Assembly (NCBI RefSeq): GCF_021462825.1
Contig: NZ_JAKEEB010000035.1
Coordinates: forward strand, 1 to 64,000
Length of the DNA stretch: 64,000 bases
Reading direction: 5' to 3'
From: Streptomyces glomeratus
GTDB taxonomy: Bacteria; Actinomycetota; Actinomycetes; Streptomycetales; Streptomycetaceae
Position numbers and translations under genes: made by a program. Shown here one piece after another: positions 34,952 through 43,917 of this stretch (its first letter is position 1; each line of letters starts with the position of its first letter). The notes beneath the pieces are model-generated. The model was not told the DNA's origin. It ran no database searches and worked only from the letters and a program-made list of their open reading frames with translations.

Positions 34952-36370
34952 ATGGAACCGGTCACCGTGCTGCCGCGAGCACTGACCGCCACCGCCGGCG
35001 GCGCCAGCCCGGGCGACCTGGACGCCGCTCGGGCCCAGATGGGTTTCTCCCTCGCCTGGCACATCGTGCTGGCCTGCCTCGGTGTCGGACTTCCCCTGCT
35101 GACCTTGATCATGGAGTGGTGGGGCGGGCACACCCAGGACCCCTCGTGCCGGCTGCTGGCGCGCCGGTGGGCCCGGGCCATGGGAGTGCTCTTCGCCGTC
35201 GGCGCGGTGTCGGGCACGATCCTCAGTTTCGAGCTGGGTCTGCTGTGGCCGGGTCTGATGGGCATCTACGGTCAGGTGATCGGGCTGCCGTTCGCCCTGG
35301 AAGGCATCGCCTTCTTCATCGAGGCGATCTTCCTGGGCATCTACCTGTACGCGTGGGACCGGCTGCCTCATCGCCTGCACCTGCTCACGGGCGTGCCGAT
35401 CGTCGTCGCCGGAGTGGCGTCGGCCTTCTTCGTCGTCTCGGCGAACGCCTGGATGAACCAGCCCCGGGGCTTCACCGTGCGCGGCGGCAGGGTCGTCCAC
35501 GTGGATCCGTGGGCGGCCATGTTCAACCCGGCGACACCGCCGCAGACCACGCACATGATCCTGGCGGCGCTGATGGTGGCGTGCTTCCTGACCTGCAGCG
35601 TGTACGCGGTCGCGCTGCTGCGTGGCCGCCGGGACCGCTACCACCGCCTGGGCTTCACCGTTCCCCTGGCCCTGGGCGCGATCGTCACCCCCGCCCAGCT
35701 GGTCGTCGGGGACTGGGCCGCCCGCTTCGTCGCCCACTACCAGCCGGTGAAACTCGCCGCGATGGAAGGGGTCTACCGCACCGGAAGCCATGTCCCGCTG
35801 ACCCTGGGCGGCATCGCCGGCAAGAACGGCCTGCGGTACGGGCTGGAGATTCCCAACGGGCTGTCCCTGCTGGTCGGATTCAGCCCGGACACGGTGATCC
35901 AGGGGCTCGAACGGGTGCCGCCCGGTGACCGGCCTCCCGTCACAGGGGTTCACCTCGCCTTCGACCTGATGGTCGGCTGCGGCATGTTCCTGCTCACGGT
36001 CGGCGTGTGGCTGCTCGTGCTCGCGCTGCGCCACAGGCGCCGCCCCGGCCCGTGGCTGGAGGGCACGGGCCGTCCACTGCGGGTCTTCCTGGCGCTCGGC
36101 GCCCTCACCGGCCCCGCGGCGGTCGTGGCCCTCGAGTGCGGCTGGACGGTCACCGAGGAGGGGCGTCAGCCGTGGGTGGTGTGGGGCCTGCTGCGCGTTC
36201 GCGACGCCGTGAACGTCGCTCCGGGACTGGCGACCGGCCTGTGGCTGGTCGTCGCCGTCTATGCGCTGATGACCGTCGGCACGGTGTACGTGCTCCGCCG
36301 GCTGACGCGGGACCGGCCCGTCCCCGTCGCGCCCCAGGAGAGCGATGTGGAGGAGTACCCCGTTGTCTGA
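34952..36370 (+). CDS. cydA: Cytochrome bd ubiquinol oxidase subunit I
   Basis: A 472-residue integral membrane protein with nine or so helices. It has FSLAWHIVLACLG with the heme b595 ligand His (residue 37), TTHMILAALM with a second heme His, and the GRQPWVV segment of the second half. The quinol loop is short, as in cyanide-insensitive type oxidases. Subunit I binds hemes b558, b595 and d and oxidises quinol with reduction of O2 to water. It is followed by cydB after 96 bases that include repeated CCACCGGATC-like units. Confidence 0.94.
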   Translation: MEPVTVLPRALTATAGGASPGDLDAARAQMGFSLAWHIVLACLGVGLPLLTLIMEWWGGHTQDPSCRLLARRWARAMGVLFAVGAVSGTILSFELGLLWPGLMGIYGQVIGLPFALEGIAFFIEAIFLGIYLYAWDRLPHRLHLLTGVPIVVAGVASAFFVVSANAWMNQPRGFTVRGGRVVHVDPWAAMFNPATPPQTTHMILAALMVACFLTCSVYAVALLRGRRDRYHRLGFTVPLALGAIVTPAQLVVGDWAARFVAHYQPVKLAAMEGVYRTGSHVPLTLGGIAGKNGLRYGLEIPNGLSLLVGFSPDTVIQGLERVPPGDRPPVTGVHLAFDLMVGCGMFLLTVGVWLLVLALRHRRRPGPWLEGTGRPLRVFLALGALTGPAAVVALECGWTVTEEGRQPWVVWGLLRVRDAVNVAPGLATGLWLVVAVYALMTVGTVYVLRRLTRDRPVPVAPQESDVEEYPVV

Positions 36371-36466
36371 CCACTCCCCCACCGGGCCCGTCCGCCCCAC
36401 CGGATCCGTCCGCCCCACCACCGGCACCACCGGATCGGCCCGCACCACCGAGACAGGGGGACGCTG

Positions 36467-37483
36467 ATGCTCGCCGACACGACGCTGGCCGTCATGTGGA
36501 TCGGTGTGACCTGCTACGCCCTCTTCGGGGGCGCCGACTTCGGGGCGGGCCTGTGGGACCTTCTCGCCGGAGGCAGCGAGCGCGGCAGGGCGCCCCGCCG
36601 GCTCATCGAGCACAGCATCGGCCCGGTCTGGGAAGCCAACCACGTGTGGCTGATCTTCGTCGTGGTCCTGCTGTGGACGGGCTTCTCCCCCGTGTTCGCG
36701 GCCGTGATGTCCACCCTGTACATCCCGCTGACCCTGACCGCCCTCGGGATCATCGCGCGCGGCGCCGCGTTCGCCTTCCGCAAGGTCAGCACGGAGGTGT
36801 GGCAGCAGCGGCTGTTCGGCGGCTGCTTCGCCCTCTCGTCGGTCGTCACGCCCTACTTCCTCGGCTCGGTCGCCGGAGCGGTGGCCTCCGGGCGCGTCCC
36901 GCCGGGCCTGGCGAAGGGGAACCTGATCACCGGCTGGCTCAATCCCACCTCCGCGCTCGGCGGTGTGCTGGCGGTCCTCACCTGCGCCTATCTGGCGGCC
37001 GTGTATCTCAGCGGGGACGCCGCCCGGTCCGGCGAGGCTCATCTGGCGGCCTACTTCCGGCACCGGGCCCTGGCCACCGGAGTGGTGACCGGGGTCGTGG
37101 CCCTGGCCGGCATCGCGATTCTGCACGCGGACGCCCCGCAGTTGTTCCACGGTCTCACGCACCGGGCGCTGCCCGTGGTCCTGGTGTCCGCCGTGCTGGG
37201 CGCGGTTAGTCTGGTGCTGCTGCTGCGCGCCGAGATGACGTTCGTGCGGGTCACGGCGGCGGCCGCCGTCGCAGCCATCCTCTGGAGCTGGGGGGTCGCC
37301 CAGTACCCGGCCATGCTGCCCCCGTCGGTCACCATCGGCGCCAGCGCCTCCGAACCCTCGGTGCTCGGCACGAGCCTCGGCGTCCTGGCGGTCGGCGCGG
37401 TGCTGCTCGTCCCGTCCCTGCTGTGGCTGTACTCCCTGTTCCAGCGCCGCCCCGCCCCCGAGGAGGACCGGCGCGGCTCCTGA
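36467..37483 (+). CDS. cydB: Cytochrome bd ubiquinol oxidase subunit II
   Basis: A 338-residue membrane protein with about eight helices. The start YALFGGADFGAGLWDLLAGG and the segment PVWEANHVWLIFVVVLLWTGFSP are CydB signatures. It forms the heterodimer with CydA. The cydDC heme/thiol exporter genes are not in the window. GGGG-rich ribosome site before ATG 36467. High oxygen affinity suggests use under microaerobic or nitric-oxide stress; the next gene encodes an oxygen-type hemerythrin protein. Confidence 0.94.
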   Translation: MLADTTLAVMWIGVTCYALFGGADFGAGLWDLLAGGSERGRAPRRLIEHSIGPVWEANHVWLIFVVVLLWTGFSPVFAAVMSTLYIPLTLTALGIIARGAAFAFRKVSTEVWQQRLFGGCFALSSVVTPYFLGSVAGAVASGRVPPGLAKGNLITGWLNPTSALGGVLAVLTCAYLAAVYLSGDAARSGEAHLAAYFRHRALATGVVTGVVALAGIAILHADAPQLFHGLTHRALPVVLVSAVLGAVSLVLLLRAEMTFVRVTAAAAVAAILWSWGVAQYPAMLPPSVTIGASASEPSVLGTSLGVLAVGAVLLVPSLLWLYSLFQRRPAPEEDRRGS

Positions 37484-37636
37484 GACCGGCTGGGGCACCG
37501 CCGGTCCCCGGCCTCGCGCATCGGCCGTACGAGCGCCTTGACGGGACGACCCGTTAGTCGGCCACCGACCGGGGCACCCGGCGTGCTGGGTCGGCCCGGT
37601 TGCAGGGCCGTTCGTATCGCAGCGGAGGTGCGGAAC

Positions 37637-38200
37637 GTGGGACACGGAGGAAACGTCGTCAACGAGCTGGTGACGGACCACCGGGAGGTGGAGGAGCTCT
37701 TCGGCCGTATCGAGGCACTGCCGCCCGGGGACAAGAACCGCAAGATCCACGCGGACCAGGTCACCATGGAGCTCGTGCGCCACTCGGTGGCCGAGGAGGC
37801 CTACCTTTACCCGGCGGTGCGCGAGTACCTGCCCGACGGGGACGCCATCGCCGACAAGGAGATCGAGGACCACTCCAAGGCCGAGCGGATCATGAAGGAT
37901 CTGGAGAGCCACGAGGCCGACGATCCCGAGTTCGACCGGCTGATCGGCATGCTCATGAGTGAGATCCGCGCGCATGTGACCGACGAGGAGGAGAACCTCT
38001 TCCCCAAGCTGCAGAAGGTGGCTTCCGCCGAGGCGCTGAACGATCTGGGCGAGAAGGTGCGGAGGGCCAAGAAGACGGCTCCGACCCGTCCGCACCCGGC
38101 CGCGCCCGACACACCGCCGGCGAACAAGCTGCTCGCCCCCGGAGCGGGGCTCGTCGACCGGGTCCGCGACGCGCTCACCGGCCGGGGAAAGAACGACTGA
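37637..38200 (+). CDS. Hemerythrin HHE-domain protein
   Basis: A 187-residue protein. The HHE domain occupies about 10-140: VTDHREVEELF, MELVRHSVAEEAYLYPAVREY, IEDHSKAERIM and IRAHVTDEEENLFPKL provide the repeated His and Glu iron ligands of a diiron site. A Lys/Pro-rich tail follows. Start at GTG 37637, with GGAGG eight bases upstream. It lies 153 bases downstream of cydB. Family members sense or store O2, NO or iron. Confidence 0.9.
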   Translation: MGHGGNVVNELVTDHREVEELFGRIEALPPGDKNRKIHADQVTMELVRHSVAEEAYLYPAVREYLPDGDAIADKEIEDHSKAERIMKDLESHEADDPEFDRLIGMLMSEIRAHVTDEEENLFPKLQKVASAEALNDLGEKVRRAKKTAPTRPHPAAPDTPPANKLLAPGAGLVDRVRDALTGRGKND

Positions 38201-38238
38201 CTCTTTCCGCATCGTCCCGGCGAGGCACGGGTACTCGC

Positions 38239-38270
38239 TTGAGCCGGCGCTCTTGTCGGCGCCGGCTCAA
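38239..38270. terminator. 12-bp hairpin
   Basis: Bases 38239-38250 pair perfectly with 38259-38270, with an 8-base loop, just after the hemerythrin gene and before the DUF2795 gene. Confidence 0.8.
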
Positions 38271-38306
38271 CCGGAATACGAACCGTCTCACCGCCCTGGA
38301 GGAGCC

Positions 38307-38501
38307 ATGGCGGGTGTCAGCCCCACCGATCTGCAGAAAGCACTGTCGGGCGCGGAGTACCCGGCCGACACTCGGCAACTCGAGAAGGTCGCCCAGAAGA
38401 ACCATGCGCCCAAGGAGATCACCGAGCGCATCTCCCACCTGGGCAAGAAGAAGTTCCAGAATCCGGCCGAGGTGAGCAAGGCCGTATTCGAGAACGAGTG
38501 A
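38307..38501 (+). CDS. DUF2795 family protein
   Basis: A 64-residue cytoplasmic protein. It carries LQKALSGAEYPADTRQL, VAQKNHAPKEI and LGKKKFQNPAEVSKAV, the full pattern of DUF2795 (a winged-helix-like fold). The ATG at 38307 follows GGAGGAG. Transcribed alone between two hairpins; function unknown, though homologues in Streptomyces often respond to stress. Confidence 0.88.
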   Translation: MAGVSPTDLQKALSGAEYPADTRQLEKVAQKNHAPKEITERISHLGKKKFQNPAEVSKAVFENE

Positions 38502-38518
38502 CCCGAAGACGGGGAAGA

Positions 38519-38550
38519 CGGCGGCCGGGGACTCGCTTCCCCGGCCGCCG
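38519..38550. terminator. 13-bp hairpin
   Basis: Bases 38519-38531 pair perfectly with 38538-38550 around a 6-base loop, directly downstream of the DUF2795 gene and convergent with the glycosyltransferase gene. Confidence 0.8.
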
Positions 38551-38638
38551 CGCTGTTGAGGGCCTCGGTGCCCCGTCCGCCGTGCTGTCGAGGGCCCCGG
38601 TGCCCCGTCCGCCGTGCGGGCGGGGCACCGACGCTCTT

Positions 38639-39634
38639 TCAGCCGACGTACCTGCGAGCCGGGGAGTGGCGCCGGGCCCGCTCCAGGGCCACCAACCGGG
38701 CCTCGAGCTCGGCCGGTACGGGATCGCGCTGCCGGAGCACCCAGGGAAGTCCCGCAAGCGCCCGTCCGAACGCCCGCACCGACGCCCCGTCGCGGGGCAC
38801 GGTACGCGCCAGGTGCCAGGTGCGGCGCGCTGCCGATGGCCAGGGGCGGCGCAACCATGTGAACCAGAGCGTGTTGCGCAGGCCGAGGACGCGTCGTTCG
38901 GTGCTGTCCCGGACCGGTGACGCCGCGTGGTGGATCGTCAGTTCGGGTACGTAGCTCAGCCAGTGGCCCCGGCGGAGGAGGTCCGTCGCGAGGAGTTCCT
39001 CCTCTCCACCCAGCCACAGCCCCGGATGGAAGCCGCCGACGGACCGGAAGGCGCTGGCGCGCATCACCGTGGCGGCGGCGAGGAACGAGCCGAGGGCGGG
39101 GCCGGGCAGCCAGTCGGGACCGGTGAGGGGCGAGTCACTCAGTTCCGCGACGACGGGGTCCTCCTCCCCCGACGGCTCGACCACGATACGAGCCGTCACG
39201 GCGGCGAGGCCCGGATGGGCGTCCAGGAGGTCCGCCGCTCGCCACAACGAGCCGGGCTCCCACCAGGTGTCGTCATCGCAGAACGCCACATAGGGCGTCC
39301 GCGCGCACCGCACCGCGAGATTGCGGCCGACGGCGCCCAGGTTGCGCCCGGGCCGTAGCAGCCGTACCTCGGGGAACTGCCGGGTGACGGCCTCCGGGGT
39401 GCCGTCGCCCGACCCGTTGTCCGTCACGATCACGTCGGGGCGCTCCGGGAGCTCCCGCAGGATGCGCAGGGTCCGCAGCAGTTCGGGGCAGCGGTCACGG
39501 GTGATCACGACGACGGTGGTACGGGGGTCCGCGCGGCCGTCGCCGGGACCGGCCCGGGTCTCCCGCGCGCGCCCGGGGCGTGCGCCGTCGTCGCGGGCGG
39601 GCTTGGCGCGTCGCTGGGGGGCCTCGTGGTTCAT
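38639..39634 (-). CDS. Family 2 glycosyltransferase
   Basis: A 331-residue GT-A enzyme. VVVITRDRCPELLRTL (about 40-55), VTDNGSGDGT, and AFCDDDTWWEPG (about 120-131) define the nucleotide and metal site; GGEEELLATDLLRRG marks the acceptor region. It is about 50 percent alike by eye to its upstream neighbour at 39685, so the pair arose by duplication. The start at 39634 has GGAGGG; an ATG at 39688 would overlap the neighbour's stop as ATGA and is also plausible. Confidence 0.88.
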   Translation of the reverse strand: MNHEAPQRRAKPARDDGARPGRARETRAGPGDGRADPRTTVVVITRDRCPELLRTLRILRELPERPDVIVTDNGSGDGTPEAVTRQFPEVRLLRPGRNLGAVGRNLAVRCARTPYVAFCDDDTWWEPGSLWRAADLLDAHPGLAAVTARIVVEPSGEEDPVVAELSDSPLTGPDWLPGPALGSFLAAATVMRASAFRSVGGFHPGLWLGGEEELLATDLLRRGHWLSYVPELTIHHAASPVRDSTERRVLGLRNTLWFTWLRRPWPSAARRTWHLARTVPRDGASVRAFGRALAGLPWVLRQRDPVPAELEARLVALERARRHSPARRYVG

Positions 39635-39684
39635 GTGCCCTCCACTCGTCCTTGCTCGTCGGTGTCGTCGGTTGTCGTCGTCAG

Positions 39685-40593
39685 TCATGGCGCGGCCCGG
39701 TCCAGGAGGCGAGCCGCGTGCTCGATGCGTTCGGGCAGCGGTTCCCGCTCCTTGAGGGCGGCGGGTAGCCGGGCGAGCGTGCCGCGCAGGGCCGCCCCGG
39801 CGCCGCGCTCGCCGCGGGCCGCCGCCGCGGCCAGGTCGACGGTGTGGCGCAGGGCGACCGCGACGGGCCGCCGCAGCCACGCGGTGAGCACCGCGTTGCG
39901 CCACTGGACCGCCGAGCGGCCGGGCCGCCCGCCCGGCTCGGGGTGGTGATGGGCCGTAACCGAGGGCACATGCACGACCCCCCAGCCCCGGGCCGCCAGG
40001 TCGTAGGCGAGCAGTGTCTCCTCGCCGGCGAAGAACAGCACGCGGTGATAGCCGCCGGCGTCGAGGAACGCCCCGCGGCGGACCACCGCCGCGCAGGCGA
40101 GGAACCCCAGTACGGAGCGGCCGGGCAGGTCAGCGGCGGTCGGCAGCGGCGAGTTCGCGAGTACGGAGTTCAGCGGGTCCTCGGCACCGTCCGGGCCGAC
40201 CAGGGTGCGCGCCGCCAGCAGGCCCAGCCTCGGGTGTGCGTCGAACAGGTCCGCGGCGGTCTCCAGGGCACCGGGAGCCCACCAGGAGTCGTCGTCACTG
40301 AACGCGACGTACGGGGTGGCGGCGTGCCGCACCGCGAGATTGCGGCCGACCGCTCCCAGGTTCCGCCCGGGGGTCAGGACACGTGCGCCGAGCGGGTGGG
40401 CCCGCACCGCGGCTACGGTCGCCTCGGTGGAGCCGTTGTCCACGACGATGACAGGCGGCCGCTCGGGCAGCGCGGCCAGCCGGTCCAGGGTGCGCAGCAC
40501 GCTCCGGAGGCGATTGCGGGTGATCATCGCGACGGTGACCCGGCACGACCGCCCATCGGGTGCGGGAGGAGCGCAGCCGGCGGGCCCTGGCAT
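39685..40593 (-). CDS. Family 2 glycosyltransferase (paralogue of the downstream gene)
   Basis: A 302-residue GT-A enzyme with VTVAMITRNRLRSVLRTL, VVDNGSTEATV, AFSDDDSWWAPG and FFAGEETLLAYDL segments in the same order as the gene at 38639. Donor and acceptor are not predictable. Starts at 40593 (AGGAG just upstream) or at an ATG ending at 40623. First gene of a two-gene minus-strand operon. Confidence 0.87.
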   Translation of the reverse strand: MPGPAGCAPPAPDGRSCRVTVAMITRNRLRSVLRTLDRLAALPERPPVIVVDNGSTEATVAAVRAHPLGARVLTPGRNLGAVGRNLAVRHAATPYVAFSDDDSWWAPGALETAADLFDAHPRLGLLAARTLVGPDGAEDPLNSVLANSPLPTAADLPGRSVLGFLACAAVVRRGAFLDAGGYHRVLFFAGEETLLAYDLAARGWGVVHVPSVTAHHHPEPGGRPGRSAVQWRNAVLTAWLRRPVAVALRHTVDLAAAAARGERGAGAALRGTLARLPAALKEREPLPERIEHAARLLDRAAP

Positions 40594-40937
40594 GGGCTCC
40601 TGCGGGAGGGGACAGCGTGTCATACGGGACCACCGGCCGGCCCTGTACCGGCGGCAGCCCGGGGTTCGGGCGTCGTCGGGGCACGGCCCCGGTGCGGCCG
40701 TGCCCCGCACAGCGCGGAGAACGTCGTCGGCGTCATGAGCGCGCTCTTCCTTCCGCCGATGAGGATGCCTGCACACGGCGCCGGCTCCTGTGCGCCCGCG
40801 CCCGGCCGGGCTCCCGGGAGGACGCCGAGTGCCCCAGCGGGTCCCTTTCATGCTCCGACGGGGGCTGCGCCCGCGCCACAGGGGGCGTTCACGGAGCGCG
40901 CCCACACTCCACGTGCGTCGGGCGTCGCGGCCCCGCC
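40594..40937. other. Intergenic region without a recognisable gene
   Basis: These 344 bases separate two minus-strand sugar genes. I found no frame with both a ribosome site and convincing codon bias, no hairpin and no repeat. It presumably holds the promoter for the two GT2 genes. Confidence 0.5.
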
Positions 40938-41903
40938 TCAGCGGCCGCCTCCCGGAGAAGGCGTCGTCCCCCGGTCCACCTGCCCTCCTCGGGTCCCGGC
41001 GGTCTCCGGCCGCTCGGACAGTGCCGCGACCAGACCGGCGGCGCTGTCCGACTCCGGATCCTCCAGGAATTCGCGGCGTACCTGCCGGGCCGCCACCCGG
41101 CCGGAGGTCAGGCACCAGTGCCACCAGTGGTCGAGCCGCCGGGTGCTGAGACGGTCGACGGGCACCAGTGCGGGCCAGCCGCAGGCCTCGGCCTGGGCGG
41201 TGAGTTTCGCGCCGCCGGACACGGGGTCCACGGCCAGCGCGGGCACCCCGCCGCGCAGCGCCAGCACCAGCCCGTGCAGCCGATCGGTGACCACGAGGTC
41301 CATTCGCGCCAGCACGGACTGCACCTGGCCGGGAGTGGCGCACAGCCGCCAGTCACTGCTGTCGAGTCGGGTCTCCAACTCGAGGCAGGCGCAGTCCTTC
41401 TCCTTCAGCCACCCCGTGAGTTCCTCGGCCGCCTCAGCGTGCCGTCGCCTCGCCCCGTACTCCTGCTGCCCGTATGTGAGGATCACCCCGACGACGGGCG
41501 TCGCCGGTTCGACGGGTGCGTGGGCGGCGAGGTCGGGCCCCGGCTCGGCGGCCGGCGCGTCCCTCGCCAGCACCTGGTGGAATCCGCTGACCGCCGGGTC
41601 CTCGGGGTCGAGGACCGAGGTCCCGACGGCGATACGCACACAGTGCGCGAACCGCTGGTGCAGCTCCTCCACCCGGGGTCCGTGCAACGGACCGCAGACG
41701 AAGACCAGGTGCGTGTACGCGGGCGGCCGCACCTCGTCCAGGTGCAGTGCCGAGGGCCGGAAACCCGCGCTCCAGGCCACGTCGTAGTCGATGCCCTCGC
41801 GACGCAGCACCTCCTCGACCCGCCGCAGGGCCAGTACGTCCCCCGCGGTGGCCTCACCTTCCAGGAAGCTGAACCACCCGGTCAGCAGAACCCTCGCGCA
41901 CAC
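40938..41903 (-). CDS. Polysaccharide pyruvyl transferase family protein
   Basis: A 321-residue protein. VLLTGWFSFLEGEATAGDVLAL at the start and VVTDRLHGLVLALRGGVPALAVD (about 205-227) with SGGAKL are the family signatures, the D-R-L-H-G segment being near the proposed active site. It would transfer pyruvate from PEP to a sugar, or act as a related GT-B enzyme. It starts at a GTG (ending at 41903) without a clear ribosome site, head to head with the kinase-like gene, which it seems to overlap. Confidence 0.82.
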   Translation of the reverse strand: MCARVLLTGWFSFLEGEATAGDVLALRRVEEVLRREGIDYDVAWSAGFRPSALHLDEVRPPAYTHLVFVCGPLHGPRVEELHQRFAHCVRIAVGTSVLDPEDPAVSGFHQVLARDAPAAEPGPDLAAHAPVEPATPVVGVILTYGQQEYGARRRHAEAAEELTGWLKEKDCACLELETRLDSSDWRLCATPGQVQSVLARMDLVVTDRLHGLVLALRGGVPALAVDPVSGGAKLTAQAEACGWPALVPVDRLSTRRLDHWWHWCLTSGRVAARQVRREFLEDPESDSAAGLVAALSERPETAGTRGGQVDRGTTPSPGGGR

Positions 41904-42705
41904 AACGCTGACGAGTTCCCCGCCCGTCGGCGCCCACTCCCCTTTTCGTCTCCGGGCCGGGGCAGCGGCGCCCTACAACGACCCGGACGCGCTGCGGGCC
42001 GAGGCGGCGGGGCTGCGCTGGCTCGCGGACGCGGGTGCGGTCCGTGTCCCCTCCGTGCACGGCCACGACCGGCACCGGCTGGTGACCGACCGTGTTCCGC
42101 CCGGCCGGCCGAACGCCCGCGTGGCGCTCCGCTTCGGCCGCGGCCTCGCCGCACTGCACGCCGCCGGGGCGCCCGCGTTCGGCGCGCCGCCGCCCGGCGG
42201 CCCCGAGGACGCGTTCATCGGTCTGGCGCCCCTGCGGAACGTTCCCGGCACCGACTGGCCGCACTGGTACGCGGAGCACCGGGTGCTGCCCTACCTACGG
42301 GGTGCCGTCGACAACGGCACACTGCGCCCCGCCGAGGCGGGCGTGTTCGAAGAGGTCTGCGAACGGCTGCCCGAACTGGCCGGTCCCGCCGAGCCGCCCG
42401 CCCGGCTGCACGGCGACCTGTGGAACGGCAATGTGCTGTGGGGCGCCGACGAGCAGGTCTGGCTCATCGACCCGGCGGCGCACGGCGGTCACCGGGAGAC
42501 CGACCTGGCGATGCTCCATCTCTTCGGGTGCCCCCATCTCGGCCGGGTCCTGGAGGGCTACCAGGAGGCGGCGCCGCTGGCCGACGGCTGGGCGGATCGC
42601 GTCCCGTTGCACCAGCTGTTCCCGCTGCTGGTCCACTCGGTGCTCTTCGGCCGCGGCTACGGCGAGCAGGCACTCGCGGCGGCACGGGCGGCGCTCGGCC
42701 GGTGA
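41848..42705 (+). CDS. Fructosamine kinase-family protein, apparently truncated at the N-terminus
   Basis: From about 41970 the protein matches the kinase family: EAAGLRWLADAG, LHGDLWNGNVLWG (catalytic loop, D in H-G-D), LIDPAAHGGHRETDLAML (metal-binding D) and the terminal helices. The usual first 40-50 residues with the glycine-rich loop and lysine are missing. The sequence before 41950 has no family match and lies partly antisense to the pyruvyltransferase start. In-frame starts exist only at GTG 41848 or ATG 41791, without a good ribosome site. Either the 5' end is deleted or the protein is a divergent, possibly inactive, homologue. Confidence 0.6.
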   Translation: MASPSRKLNHPVSRTLAHTTLTSSPPVGAHSPFRLRAGAAAPYNDPDALRAEAAGLRWLADAGAVRVPSVHGHDRHRLVTDRVPPGRPNARVALRFGRGLAALHAAGAPAFGAPPPGGPEDAFIGLAPLRNVPGTDWPHWYAEHRVLPYLRGAVDNGTLRPAEAGVFEEVCERLPELAGPAEPPARLHGDLWNGNVLWGADEQVWLIDPAAHGGHRETDLAMLHLFGCPHLGRVLEGYQEAAPLADGWADRVPLHQLFPLLVHSVLFGRGYGEQALAAARAALGR

Positions 42706-42791
42706 CCCGACCACGGCCGTGATCCGCCCGCTCACTCGGCGGTCCCGGGGCAGGGTGCAGGCTGACGAACCCTTGGGCGGCCTGCCCCACC

Positions 42792-42887
42792 CGTGTACGG
42801 CCACCTGCCCCGCCACGAGTACGGCCGCCTGCCCCACCGCGCGTACGCCGCCTCGTCCACCGCCTGTACGGTCGCCCGGTCCCCGTG
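42792..42887. repeat. Degenerate 24-bp tandem repeat, about four units
   Basis: Units of about 24 bases beginning GTACGGCC/GTACGCCG recur near 42794, 42818, 42842 and 42865, decaying rightwards, between the kinase gene and the amidohydrolase gene. No gene is evident in it. Confidence 0.6.
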
Positions 42888-42900
42888 CCGAAGGAGTCCC

Positions 42901-43704
42901 ATGTCCCACGCCGCCGCACCCTTCGAGCTGTTGCCCGGTGCCGACGACTCGCCCGTGATCCTGCATGTGCCGCACTCCGCACGCCGGATACCGCCCGCCG
43001 TGCGTGCGGACATCCTGCTCGACGACCCGGAACTGGCCCGCGAACTGGACCACATCACGGACGCACACACCGCGGAACTCGCGTCCCTTGCCGCAGAAGC
43101 CTCCACGGTCACGCCCTGGCGGTTCGTCAACCGGCTGTCGCGGCTGGTGGTCGACCCGGAACGGTTCCCGGACGAGCGGGAGGAGATGCTGGCCGTGGGG
43201 ATGGGGGCCGTCTACACACGCACCACACACCGCCGGCCCCTGCGAGCGGCCGGAACCGATCCCGAGCCGCTGCTCAGTGGCTATTTCCACCCGTACGCCC
43301 GGGCGATGACGGCGGCGGTTGCGGAGCGGCTGGCCGCCACGGGGCGTGCCGTCGTCCTCGACGTGCACTCCTATCCCACCGCACGTCTGCCCTACGAGCT
43401 GCACGGCCAGGGCCCCCGCCCACCCGTCTGCCTGGGCACAGACTCCTTCCACACGCCGCCCGGGCTGGTCGCCCTGGCCCAGGGCGCGTTCGCGGAGTTC
43501 GGGGGGACGGGCATCGACAGCCCGTTCGCGGGCGCGTACGTACCGCTGGAGTTCCACGGCACGCGGCCGCAGGTGTCCGCGCTGATGGTGGAGATCCGCC
43601 GCGACACTTATATGGCGGAGCCGGGCGGAGCCGCCGGCCCGGGGCTCATCCGCCTCGCGGCGGCGCTGGCCACCCTGGTCGACGCCGTGTCCTGCAAGGC
43701 GTGA
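42901..43704 (+). CDS. N-formylglutamate amidohydrolase family protein
   Basis: A 267-residue enzyme. VILHVPHSARRIP (about 20-32), DHITDAHTAEL (about 50-60), LSGYFHPYARAM, VLDVHSYPT (about 157-165) and VEIRRDTYM mark the N-formylglutamate deformylase fold with its metal-binding His/Asp set. It would release formate from N-formylglutamate in histidine degradation, or act on a similar amide. ATG 42901 has a strong AAGGAG site. No other histidine-degradation genes are near. Confidence 0.88.
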   Translation: MSHAAAPFELLPGADDSPVILHVPHSARRIPPAVRADILLDDPELARELDHITDAHTAELASLAAEASTVTPWRFVNRLSRLVVDPERFPDEREEMLAVGMGAVYTRTTHRRPLRAAGTDPEPLLSGYFHPYARAMTAAVAERLAATGRAVVLDVHSYPTARLPYELHGQGPRPPVCLGTDSFHTPPGLVALAQGAFAEFGGTGIDSPFAGAYVPLEFHGTRPQVSALMVEIRRDTYMAEPGGAAGPGLIRLAAALATLVDAVSCKA

Positions 43705-43917
43705 GGGTCCGCCCAGGGCTCCGTGCGCCTCTCTTCGGCCTCACCGCCCCGGTCTCGCCGTAGTGCTGTCGAGTGGATGCCGCCACCGTCCGCGCGTCGG
43801 CGGCGCGATGGGAGTCGTGCTCTTGCCTACGCTCCGGCTGACGGGCCATCAACGTACCGTCATCACCCTCGGGCCGGGCGTCCGTCGCGCGGCCGCACGG
43901 CTTGTCTGGGGAGAGAT

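Noticed and set aside
34904..38212. Open frame of about 1100 codons on the minus strand across cydAB and the hemerythrin gene
   Set aside because: Antisense to well-supported genes; Gln/Gly/Arg-rich composition typical of shadow frames.
42792..42887. CRISPR or gene in the 24-bp repeats
   Set aside because: Units are contiguous, decay quickly and have no spacers; the codon bias is poor.
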